Origin: Priapulus caudatus | Taxonomy: Eukaryota; Priapulida; Priapulimorpha; Priapulimorphida; Priapulidae | Direction: 5' to 3' | DNA length: 25,250 nt | Assembly: GCF_000485595.1 (NCBI RefSeq) | Contig: NW_014577133.1 | Coordinates: 432,543-457,792 of the forward strand | In this document: in pieces, positions 18,437-25,250 of the stretch | How the letters are laid out: the number at the start of each line of letters is the position of its first letter | Position numbering within the stretch: position 1 is the first letter of the stretch | Notes under the pieces: model-generated | What the model was told of the DNA's origin: nothing | The model's input: only the letters and a program-made list of their open reading frames with translations | The model's database searches: none | Made by a program: the position numbers and the translations under genes

Positions 18437-18619
18437 ACGAGGCAGCGCTGGCGGCGAACGACCCGACGCTGGGCGACAAGTTCTCGGAGCTGGTCAAGGA
18501 GCCATGGTTCATCGGCGTCATCGGCGGCATTCTCGTCGTGCTGCTCGCAATCCTCACCATCTGGCTCGTCCGCCGCAGGTGCCGCCGCAGCAAGAAGCTG
18601 CTCAAGACTCATTACAACG
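18437..18619 (+). CDS. robo: Robo exon: juxtamembrane and transmembrane segment
   Basis: The acceptor TTTCCTGGACAG and the donor AACG|GTGAGC bound the exon, phase 1 at both ends. About 22 polar residues (LAANDPTLGDKFSELVKEP) form the extracellular stalk. A helix of about 21 hydrophobic residues (18508-18570) starts FIGVIGGILVV and ends TIWLV. The stop-transfer sequence RRRCRRSKK follows, so the rest of the protein is cytoplasmic. The pattern of a short stalk, one TM and an immediate basic cluster is that of Robo. In Drosophila and vertebrates the stalk is where ADAM10/Kuzbanian-type shedding acts; no cleavage site can be assigned from this sequence. Confidence 0.94.
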
Positions 18620-18639
18620 GTGAGCTGTATGCTGCGCGA

Positions 18640-18920
18640 TTACTGCTGCTGCAGTTGTTGTGATGGTTACTGTTATAGTTACTGCTACAGTTATTAGTGC
18701 AGTTACTGCTGCTTCTACTGTTACTAGTACAGTTATCAGTCACTGCTGCTGTTACTGCTACTAGCTGTTACTGCTGCGGTTACTGCTACTGTTACTGCTA
18801 CTGTTACTGCTACTGTTACTGCTGTGGTTACTGCTACTGTTACTGCTACTGTTACTGCTGCAGTTACTGCTACTGTTACTGCTACTGTTACTGCTACTGT
18901 TACTTCTACAGTTACTGCTC
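18640..18920. repeat. (CTGCTA CTGTTA)n array
   Basis: CTGTTACTGCTA repeats many times, in the last 150 bp almost perfectly at 12 bp and elsewhere as mixed CTG, TTA and CTA triplets. It reads as Cys/Tyr- or Leu-rich peptide in some frames but is intronic. Confidence 0.93.
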
Positions 18921-19419
18921 ACCTGAATCACCCAACATTGAAAAACAAGCTGGTTTAGAAAAGATAATAATGCTCGCGCTGGGATCATACAAAATCACAT
19001 GACGTCATGAGTCAGTCAAAGTTTGGTAGACGCGTTCAGCCACTCGGAAATAGAACGTGAACGTTTTGCAAGACTCTGAGACTGAGAAGGTTAAATCCAT
19101 CAGAATGATATTCGATGTAGCGATTGCAAGCTTCCCTCGTGTGGTGCCGTGATAAGCAATTGCTATTGAATATATTCAGGCTGCGGGAACCACTTAAAGA
19201 TTTTACATATAGAGAGTCGATTTGGCTTGAAGTATGACCGTTCTTTTTTCGAATGTAATGCCATTATTGCATTGCGATTCCGAAAAATTTAAACGGGAAC
19301 TCCATAAAATGAACCATAGTGTAACATAAAATAATGCTTGCAGCAGTAATAATGTTTGCCCTCCCATATCACTGACGGTTATTCACTAGGATGTTAGTGG
19401 CAATTGTCTGTGATACTAC

Positions 19420-19790
19420 TAATAGTTACTTGCCACGTAACTGCCAGGCACTTGTCATGTAACTGCCAGGCACTTGACATAAACTGCCAGACACTTGCCC
19501 TATAGTTTCCAGACACTTATCTTGTAACGGTCAGAGACTTGACATAAATTGCCAGGCACTTGCCATATAGCTGCCAGGCACTTGGCATAGCTATGGTCCC
19601 CATGTTACTCACGGTTATATACTTGCCATGTTACTCACGGTTATATACTTGCCATGTTACTGACAAGTATTTGCTACATTACTGATGGCTACTTGCCATG
19701 TTACTGACAGTTACCTTGCCACGTTACTGACAATTACTTGCCATCTTGTTGACAATTACCTGCCATGTTACTGACGGTTGCTTGCCATGT
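19420..19790. repeat. 22-bp repeat ACTTGCCATGTTACTGACAG, about 15 copies
   Basis: Two sub-families lie in order. The left part uses ACTTGCCATGTAACTGCCAG and the right part ACTTGCCATGTTACTGACAG, with occasional longer units. The last copy continues into the acceptor (CTTGCCATGTATTGCAG). Confidence 0.92.
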
Positions 19791-19797
19791 ATTGCAG

Positions 19798-19954
19798 CTG
19801 TGCCCGTGAAGACGGATGAGACGCACCGTGCCAACCTGAATGCTCGTGAGGCGCTGTGGGCCGAGCACAACCACGTCGCCCTGCTAGCCGAGCTGCAGAA
19901 GGAGAACAACCTACTCAGCAAGTTCGACATGCCACAGCACAACGATCTGAACAG
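19798..19954 (+). CDS. robo: Robo exon: membrane-proximal cytoplasmic segment
   Basis: The acceptor CATGTATTGCAG and the donor ACAG|GTGCGT bound the exon, phase 1 at the start and phase 2 at the end. It encodes about 52 residues, VPVKTDETHRANLNAREALW, then AEHNHVALLAELQKENNLLS, then KFDMPQHNDLN. I recognise no named motif. The central part is rich in Ala, Leu and Glu with heptad-like spacing (VALLAELQKENNLL) and could form a short amphipathic helix or coiled coil. It is placed in the protein by phase agreement on both sides (G plus CT gives alanine; AG plus T gives serine). The call as an exon is good; its function is not known. Confidence 0.87.
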
Positions 19955-20974
19955 GTGCGTGTATCCATTATCAACCAGCGGCCATTATCAGATTCACGGC
20001 GTCGTTCAAAGAAGTATATATATATATATATATAAACATGTATATATATAAAGATGTATGAAGATATGCTCCACGGTTCTACGTCAAATTGATAATAGTA
20101 TCGTGTACAATGAAACAAAAGATTCTAAGAGACGAACCAGTTAGTTATATCGTGAAATGCGGGTTAAGCGAATTTGTTGCAAATTCTTGTCAATTTTTAC
20201 AAATTGACTTCGGCGTATTATAGCCATTTTGTTTTTATCACTGGCAGAAATGGAGTAGTATGAAAAATTCCGAGCGAAATTTATTTCTGAAAGACGATTT
20301 GTGCAAAAGCTAACCGTGTAACTCGTGTATAGGCAGGTATTGGTATATACAATAAAGCCAGCTCCAGGTGCCTGTTATTCTGTGCGTGCTAACTCACTCA
20401 AATTCTTTCTCTCGTCTCATTTTTCCTGTATGGCTCTCCCAGGCTAGTAGTGTATGTATGTCAGTGTGGGGAGGAATGAGGGTAGGATGTCTGGTCGCAT
20501 AGGCTAGTGACACATATGTAATTACGTGCGTTCACTGAGAAATTCTTGATGAATCACCTGATGAGTAAGCTAACATTCTGAGGAAACGCCTCGCGCTCTC
20601 GCCTCGCTGTTTGTCGTTTGTTTCTCTGTGGAATAAAACATGTTTTGCTGTATATGGCACGGATGAGGATGAGAGGCAGGTACGAATGTCTAATGTAGGA
20701 GTGGGGAGGATGCGGTTAAAGGGCAGAGACTGGTGTCGGAGTGGAAGGGATGAAGGGGGAGAGCCTAATATCGGAGTGGGGAGGATGACGATGAGGGGTA
20801 GAGACTGGTGGCGGACACCGACTACAGTCTTCATATAGCTGACCTGCGCGTGACCCCTCACCACCACCGCGTGAATCCTCCCCATCCACCCACCCACCCA
20901 CCGGTACCCGTTGCCTGTCGACACTGCTGTCGTGTGACACGCTCGCTCACGTGTCGCTCACGTGTCTCTTGCAG
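19955..20974 (+). other. Cytoplasmic intron, phase 2
   Basis: A GT-AG intron of 1020 bp. It holds a TA-rich run near 20014-20050, about 400 bp without features (20055-20455), and a G-rich degenerate repeat of about 75 bp. The sequence just before the acceptor is TCACGTGTCTCTTGCAG. Confidence 0.85.
20460..20815. repeat. Degenerate repeat of about 75 bp (GAGTGGGGAGGATG)
   Basis: GAGTGGGGAGGATG occurs at about 20699 and 20774 with a related GAGTGGAAGGGATG between them, followed by AGAGACTGGTG in two copies. A weaker relative GTGTGGGGAGGAATG lies at about 20465. Confidence 0.65.
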
Positions 20975-21125
20975 TGCGTCCGACTACGCCGAGGTCAACA
21001 ACATACACACGCCGAACCTGAAAACGTTCTACAGACAGCCGCCCGGCCTCACCCAGCCGTACGCCAGTACGAACGTACTCATCGGCAAGCCGACCAACAA
21101 CATGGAGCGACCGCCTATTCCGCAG
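20975..21125 (+). CDS. robo: Robo exon: CC0 and CC1 cytoplasmic motifs
   Basis: The acceptor GTGTCTCTTGCAG and the donor CAG|GTACGC bound the exon, phase 2 at the start and phase 0 at the end. It encodes SDYAEVNNIHTPNLKTFYRQ, which is the CC0 region with its conserved tyrosine in Y-A-E-V, then GLTQPYASTNVLIG, the CC1 motif (PTPYATT-type, tyrosine at 21060-21062). It ends with ERPPIPQ. In Drosophila Robo the CC0 and CC1 tyrosines are Abl kinase targets and CC1 is tied to Netrin-receptor DCC binding. Both motifs close together in one exon is characteristic and makes the family assignment very safe. Confidence 0.95.
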
Positions 21126-21528
21126 GTACGCAAACATTAGTGGCTAACGTCAAGATATAGTAATATATAGCGCCAAGATATAGCAATAATAATAAAGACA
21201 TGATAGCGCTCTATACCCTTTAGCCCTTCCTTGAGGCGTGTGACGCTCACGGTACGTTAATAGGAAATTGAATGGAAATTTCGTAATTATTGATTGGTAT
21301 AATAGTAAATTTGTGTGGTCGTGGTAGTATTTGTCGAGGAGACGGGCTGTTAGGGTGCGGTTGTTGAGCAGGGGTTGTTACATAGTGCGGGTGGGTGTGT
21401 AGGTAAATAGAGAATCCCTACCACACGCTGGTTGCTCGATATTCATGTGTGTAGTTTAGCTCGGTTCAGTACAGGTTAACGGCAAATAGAGCCCACTTCA
21501 CGCTTCACACATACATCTACTCACGCGC

Positions 21529-21990
21529 GCATGCAGACACGCAAGCACACATGCCCGCACACACGCAGACATGCACACATACACGCACGCAGACAGGCAA
21601 GCACACCCGCATGCACGCACGCACGCACGCATGCAGACACGCAAGCACACATGCCCGCATATACACAACAGACATGCACACATACACGCACGCAGACAGG
21701 CAAGAACACCCGCATGTACGCACGCATGCAGACACGCACGCATGCAGACACACGTGCACGCACACACGCAAACATTCACACATACACGCACGCAGACAGG
21801 CAAGAACACCCGCATGCACGCACGCATGCAGACACGCAAGCACACGTGCACGCACACAGACATTGTCAGGTCCCACATATCGGCTGGGATCTGATTCTCA
21901 GACATGAACACACACAGACACGTAAGCACACAGACACGCAAACACACACGCACGCAAACACACACGCACGCAAGCACACACGCACGCGCA
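21529..21990. repeat. CA-rich satellite with a unit of about 100 bp
   Basis: The ordered series CATGCAGACACGCAAGCACA, then ACATACACGCACGCAGACAG, then GCAAGCACACCCGCATGCAC recurs three and a half times at about 95-100 bp. From 21870 to 21905 a unique block (GTCAGGTCCCACATATCGGC) interrupts it. Confidence 0.85.
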
Positions 21991-22097
21991 CAGACACTTG
22001 TAAGTGTCAGCTGCTGACGTTTACCGCACTTATTATAGCGTTTATTAGCGTCGCTTAATGTCATTGTCCAGTGAAGTAAAGCGTTTAAGCGTTAACT

Positions 22098-22568
22098 ACA
22101 TGAGAGAGAGAGATGGTGTTAATTGTTGCTTGGGGAGATACAGAGAGGAATCCGAGAAGGGATGTAGCAACCAGAAGTGAGAGCTCTAGAGTGAGAGAGA
22201 GAGGGATAAAGAGGGAGCGAGTGAAAGAGAGGGAGAAAGAGAAAGGAAGCGAGAGAGAGAGCGCGCGCGAACACCACAGAGAGGGGGGAAGCGAGATAGA
22301 AAGAGAAAGAGAGAGGGGGCATGTGATAGAAATAAAAAGACAGGGAGAGAGAGAGAGAGAGAGTGAGAGAGAGAGAGGAGAGAGAGAGAGAGCGCACGAA
22401 CACCACAGAAAGGAGGAAAGAGGGAGTGAGCGAGAGCGAGAAAGAGAGAGGGGGGGGGAAAGCGAGATAAAAAAGAAAGAGAGCGAGAGGGGGAGAAAGA
22501 GAGAGGGGGCATGCGATAGAGATAAAAAGACAGGGAGAGAGAGCGAGAGAGAGAGAGAGAGAGAGATA
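22098..22568. repeat. Long purine (GA) tract with duplicated segments
   Basis: About 470 bp of nearly pure G and A on the + strand. GAGAGGGGGCATGTGATAGA followed by AATAAAAAGACAGGGAGAG occurs at about 22311 and 22501, and the block GCGAACACCACAGAGAGG occurs at about 22265 with a relative at about 22393. Arg/Glu-rich open frames are artefacts. Confidence 0.9.
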
Positions 22569-23012
22569 GGGTCACAGATACTGGGAGTCTAGATAGTAGG
22601 AAGAAGGGAGGTGCAGTGAATGGGATATTGGTGTGGATGATTTCACTTGATTAAGACGTATAACGCACGGCGACATATAATATTCACACTGCTCTCATAT
22701 GATTGCAACGCCGTGCCACTCGGGAGATGCGATCGGTGTGCGGGCATTCCTAACAGCACAGCAACGAAATTTTATACGATCCCCGCATTTGATAGGCATG
22801 GGTGAACCTTTAATTAATGTGAGCGCACACAAGGTGTTATTGATTTTCGTTCCCCGGGCGTTGTGTTGTCAATAACACAATAACAGGCTACTATAGGAGG
22901 CGGGACTGGAAATATGCGTAAAACAAGCGTTGATTGTTAGGGAAAGATGCTGGGAATAGGTAGTGCAAATAAAGTATTGTAGTAGTTTAAATCCTACTGG
23001 CTTTTAGAGTCA

Positions 23013-23160
23013 GTTTCTCTCTCTCTCTCTCTCTCTCTCTTGCTCTTGCTCTTGCTCTCTCCCTTTCTTCCTCTCTGCCTTCCTCCCCTTTCTCTCCATC
23101 TCTCTCCCCTTCTCTCTCTCCCTCCTCTCTTCCTCTCCCTCCTCAATCTCTCCCTCTCTT
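23013..23160. repeat. (CT)n pyrimidine tract
   Basis: CT dinucleotides followed by TTGCTC, CTCTCCC and TCCCTC variants. Confidence 0.93.
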
Positions 23161-23469
23161 GTTTATCCGTGTGCGCGTGCGTGCGTGTATATTCATGCGT
23201 GCATAGATGCATGTATGTATTATCACTACTATCATATAATATTATTATAGTTTATAGTATATTTAGTTATCGTTATATAGTTATTAGTATATTATAGTTT
23301 TCCCCATTACTATGACTCCATGACATGCCCTTACTGCGTACCCAGCAAACGCAGTAAGCACTGCATATATACATCCTAGTAACCTGTGTACGCGCTATGT
23401 AAGAAGATGTATCATCTCCCGAGTCTTCCCTGCACGTATTTTAACGAGCCGTCTCCCCTTCTGTTTTAG

Positions 23470-23668
23470 CTGCCGGAGAGCCAGCGCGGTTTCGTGCCCA
23501 TCGCCGCGTCTCCGCACCAGGCGAGGTCGGACCGCATGTGCTCGGGCTCCGACGACAGCTGTGTGAAGCCGGAGGGCGTCAGCAGCGACACGAACACCGA
23601 CAACAGTCGGCCGAACACAGGTTCGTCCCAGCTACGGTATATGCATGCCGCCGACGACTGCGTAGACG
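23470..23668 (+). CDS. robo: Robo exon: Ser/Asp-rich cytoplasmic linker
   Basis: The acceptor CTTCTGTTTTAG and the donor ACG|GTAGGT bound the exon, phase 0 at the start and phase 1 at the end. It encodes LPESQRGFVPIAASPHQARS, then MCSGSDDSCVKPEGVSSDTN, TDNSRPNTGSSQLRYM and HAADDCVD. It is hydrophilic, rich in Ser, Asp and Thr, and predicted disordered, as the stretch between CC1 and CC2 is in Robo proteins. No named motif is recognised. Phase and position between the CC1 and CC2 exons support it. An earlier donor at AACACAG|GTTCGT (23622) is possible but weaker and would keep the same phase. Confidence 0.85.
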
Positions 23669-23689
23669 GTAGGTGTGGTGGCGGGGCAG

Positions 23690-23998
23690 CACGCTCTCTC
23701 GCTCTCTCGCGCTCGTTTAGTTTGCTCTACTGTGTCGCTCGCTTGTGAACTCTCCCCATCTCTATAATTTTCCCTCTATCCCTCGCTCTCTCTTTATCTC
23801 TCTCTCTCTCTCTCTCTCCCTCTCTCTATCTCTCTCGCTCGCTTTCCCTGTCTTTTTTTTTATCTCTATCACACGCTCTCTATTGCTTTCTCTCCCTCTC
23901 TCACCCTCCCCCTCCCCCTCTCTCTCTCTTTCTCTTTCTCTCTCGCTTTCTCTCTGTCCCTCTCTGTCCCTCTCTGTAATTCTTTTTTTCCTTCTCAG
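23690..23998. repeat. CT-rich pyrimidine tract directly after the donor
   Basis: About 300 bp of CTCTCT with TTTCCC and TCTGTCC variants, beginning some 20 bp after the splice donor of the linker exon. Confidence 0.9.
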
Positions 23999-24314
23999 AT
24001 ATGCTTTCTCTCAATTTCTCCACTGCCTATCTCTTGCTTACAACTCTGATGCTATCAAATTTTCTGTCCAAACGCATGTATTATAGAATAGCCTGCGATG
24101 TATTCTCGGCATAATTAAATTTCTAGGATCCGATCCTAAAATCATTCTCGTATCATAGCATATGTTCATAACTTCTGCGGATATACTAGATGCATGGTTG
24201 AGCTATGCTTCGTAGTGGGCTGCAAGATCAAAGCAGCGCCGTTGATAGACTGTGCTCTGCTATTGTTACTCTATAGCGAGAGCATCAGTACGGTGTACAT
24301 TTTACGTGCCGACA

Positions 24315-24400
24315 CTAAACGCTAACTAAACTAAACTAACTAAACTAAACACTAAACACATCTTACGTGCCGACACTAATCTTACGCACATCTTAAGCGA
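24315..24400. repeat. CTAAACTAAA and ACGTGCCGACACTAA short repeats
   Basis: Tandem CTAAA pentamers with variants are flanked on both sides by TTACGTGCCGACACTAA (24302 and 24363). Confidence 0.75.
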
Positions 24401-24629
24401 GGTAGTATGGCACTGGGACTACGTGTACACAGTGTTGTTTCCTCTCAGCACAATCACCCTCACCATAATTCGTATTGATAAAATTAGCAATCCCTCTCAA
24501 CGTCTCCATGTCAAAGTCAGTTAAGCTGCTTCATCTGCAATCTGAGACCTACGCTGCTAGTAGCTGCGTCTTGTTGAGGTGATAGAGGTGACTGTGCACT
24601 AATGTGCTTTCCTCCTTGTCTTACTTCAG

Positions 24630-24953
24630 ACATGGTTCACGACCCGCACGTCTACTCGGAACACGAGCGCATGATGAGCCCGCACTACAGCGCCGGCGGC
24701 GGCGCGGGCGCGTACGACGATGGCGGCGCCCTCGCGTGCCGCATGCGGCCAGCAAGCCGCAGTTCCGCGCGCCGCCGCAGCCCGGCCAGACGCGCCCGAC
24801 GTGCTGACTTCGCCGACATGCTTCCCCGCCCCCCGGAGCACCCGCCCCCCCGACGGACATCGACTCTCCCCAGACACCCCGCCCCGCATGCACAGCCCGA
24901 CGCGCGCGGCGGTCGCGGCGGCGTCGCGGGGAGCCAGGGCTCCAGCGAATACA
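24630..24953 (+). CDS. robo: Robo exon: CC2 (Ena-binding) cytoplasmic segment
   Basis: The acceptor TGTCTTACTTCAG gives a phase-1 start (G plus AC is aspartate). The donor is ACA|GTGAGT. The frame set by the previous exon is open throughout: MVHDPHVYSEHERMMSPHYS, a Gly/Ala stretch, an Arg-rich stretch, then ADFADMLPRPPEHPPP (24803-24850), the CC2 motif, and later GVAGSQGSSEY. In Robo proteins CC2 (W-A-D-x-L-P-P-P-P-x-H-P-P-P) binds the EVH1 domain of Enabled. Here the core reads LPRPP. Either side of CC2 another frame gives more Robo-like sequence (PQFRAPPQPGQTRPT before, PPTDIDSPQTP after), so a few base-count errors are suspected. The exon identity is secure; its exact protein is not. Confidence 0.88.
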
Positions 24954-25044
24954 GTGAGTATGCAGGTCGGAAGCAGGGGTGTGCAGTCGACGCGACGCGG
25001 CACGCGAGGCAGTCTGATTGTGATAGTAATGATTACTTACACTT

Positions 25045-25160
25045 GTATGCACACGCACACGCAGCGCATGCATACACGCAGTCACACAACGCTCGCTTGT
25101 ACTTACGCTCGCATTCACATACGCACGCACGCACATGTGCACTCACACGCACACACACTC
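25045..25160. repeat. CACA/CGCACGCA low-complexity array
   Basis: Irregular CA and CGCA repeats with TTGTATG and CATTCACA variants, in the intron after the CC2 exon. Confidence 0.85.
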
Positions 25161-25209
25161 CAAGATGCTGAGTGTTTTTAACTTGTATTGTTGACACGCC
25201 TGCACAAAG

Positions 25210-25250
25210 AACCCACGAAGCCCCGTACACCACGATTCCTCCTCCACCTC
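25210..25250 (+). CDS. Possible next cytoplasmic exon, cut by the window edge
   Basis: After an AG at 25208-25209 (TGCACAAAG) or at 25218-25219 (CACGAAG) the sequence can be read as THEAPYTTIPPPP. That is a proline-rich segment plausible for the Robo tail towards CC3. The upstream pyrimidine tract is poor and only about 40 bp are visible, so this is a weak call. Confidence 0.3.

Larger units (their letters stand above)
18620..19797 (+). other. TM-cytoplasmic intron
   Basis: A phase-1 GT-AG intron of 1178 bp. It opens with a trinucleotide-like array directly after the donor and closes with a 22-bp array that runs into the acceptor. The stretch in between (18925-19420) shows no feature. Confidence 0.85.
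21126..23469 (+). other. Cytoplasmic intron, phase 0
   Basis: A GT-AG intron of 2344 bp. It contains a compound CA-rich satellite (21529-21990), a purine tract (22098-22568), about 440 bp with nothing recognisable (22570-23012), a CT tract (23013-23160) and AT-rich sequence to the acceptor TCTGTTTTAG. Confidence 0.85.
23669..24629 (+). other. Cytoplasmic intron, phase 1
   Basis: A GT-AG intron of 961 bp. It opens with a CT-rich tract (23690-23998), then holds unremarkable AT-mixed sequence with a small CTAAACTAAA repeat, and ends in the acceptor TGTCTTACTTCAG. Confidence 0.85.
3761..25250 (+). other. robo: Partial Roundabout-family receptor gene (overall span)
   Basis: This entry groups the exons listed separately. 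Thirteen good exons and one degraded duplicate encode, in order of protein logic, Ig3 (second half), Ig4, Ig5 (first half), FN1 (second half), FN2, FN3, a transmembrane helix and a cytoplasmic tail with CC0, CC1 and CC2. This is the Robo architecture of five Ig domains, three FN3 domains, a TM and conserved tail motifs. Robo proteins are single-pass axon-guidance receptors for Slit. Codon third positions are rich in G and C, whereas the introns are AT-rich or satellite-rich. The 5' exons (signal peptide, Ig1, Ig2, Ig3 first half), the Ig5 second half, the FN1 first half and the 3' end are missing. The paralogue cannot be told. The family call is very secure. Confidence 0.93.

Noticed and set aside
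21529-21990. CRISPR-like array of regularly spaced repeats
   Set aside because: The repeats are contiguous CA-rich tandems with no unique spacers, in a eukaryotic intron.
22113-22592. Arg/Glu-rich 159-codon frame
   Set aside because: Translation of GAGA repeats in an intron with no conserved feature.
24621-25142. Long minus-strand frames opposite the CC2 exon
   Set aside because: Shadow frames of a very GC-rich exon. The + strand has matching splice sites and the CC2 motif.

Overview
The window is a piece of an invertebrate nuclear genome. It carries a multi-exon gene on the + strand with GT-AG splice sites and long introns full of satellites, and nothing in it looks bacterial or viral. By its domain order and sequence motifs the gene is a Roundabout (Robo) family axon-guidance receptor. 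A protostome is likely, because the YYVCSALSVAG wording of Ig4 and the conserved CC0, CC1 and CC2 cytoplasmic motifs are familiar from arthropod and other protostome Robos. The species cannot be named from the sequence.

Layout. Positions 1-3513 hold no recognisable exon: mixed non-coding sequence, a short direct repeat, then a pyrimidine-rich degenerate minisatellite. A 27-bp minisatellite (3514-3729) leads into the first half of Ig4 (3761-3885), followed by the second half of Ig4 (5169-5328) and the first half of Ig5 (6524-6721). Out of order, the second half of Ig3 follows (8445-8572), then a very long error-laden copy of the same 27-bp minisatellite, a second indel-ridden copy of the Ig4 first-half exon (10279-10401) and an N gap (10519-11437). 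After the gap come a G-rich 65-bp minisatellite and then a colinear run: FN1 second half, FN2 (two exons), FN3 (two exons), the transmembrane exon, and four cytoplasmic exons that include CC0, CC1 and CC2. The protein runs off the right edge. The signal peptide, Ig1, Ig2, Ig3 first half, Ig5 second half, FN1 first half and the C-terminus are not visible.

In known Robo proteins the extracellular Ig and fibronectin domains receive Slit and the cytoplasmic CC motifs pass the signal to Abl, Enabled and Rho regulators. Exon phases agree at every junction that can be tested. Introns lie at phase 1 between domains and at phase 0 inside Ig4, FN2 and FN3.

The main result of the hunt is that the middle of the window (about 6722-11437) is probably a misassembly, not a biological exon duplication. 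Splice phases and mutually inconsistent flanks support this. Other points are a GC-AG intron inside FN3, frame disturbance and an altered Ena-binding core in the CC2 exon, a hairpin MITE-like element in the FN2-FN3 intron, an array that stays open in the frame of its flanking exons, and many unrelated intron arrays that share a period of about 38-39 or 75-78 bp. No prokaryotic system, CRISPR array, RNA gene or autonomous transposon was found.
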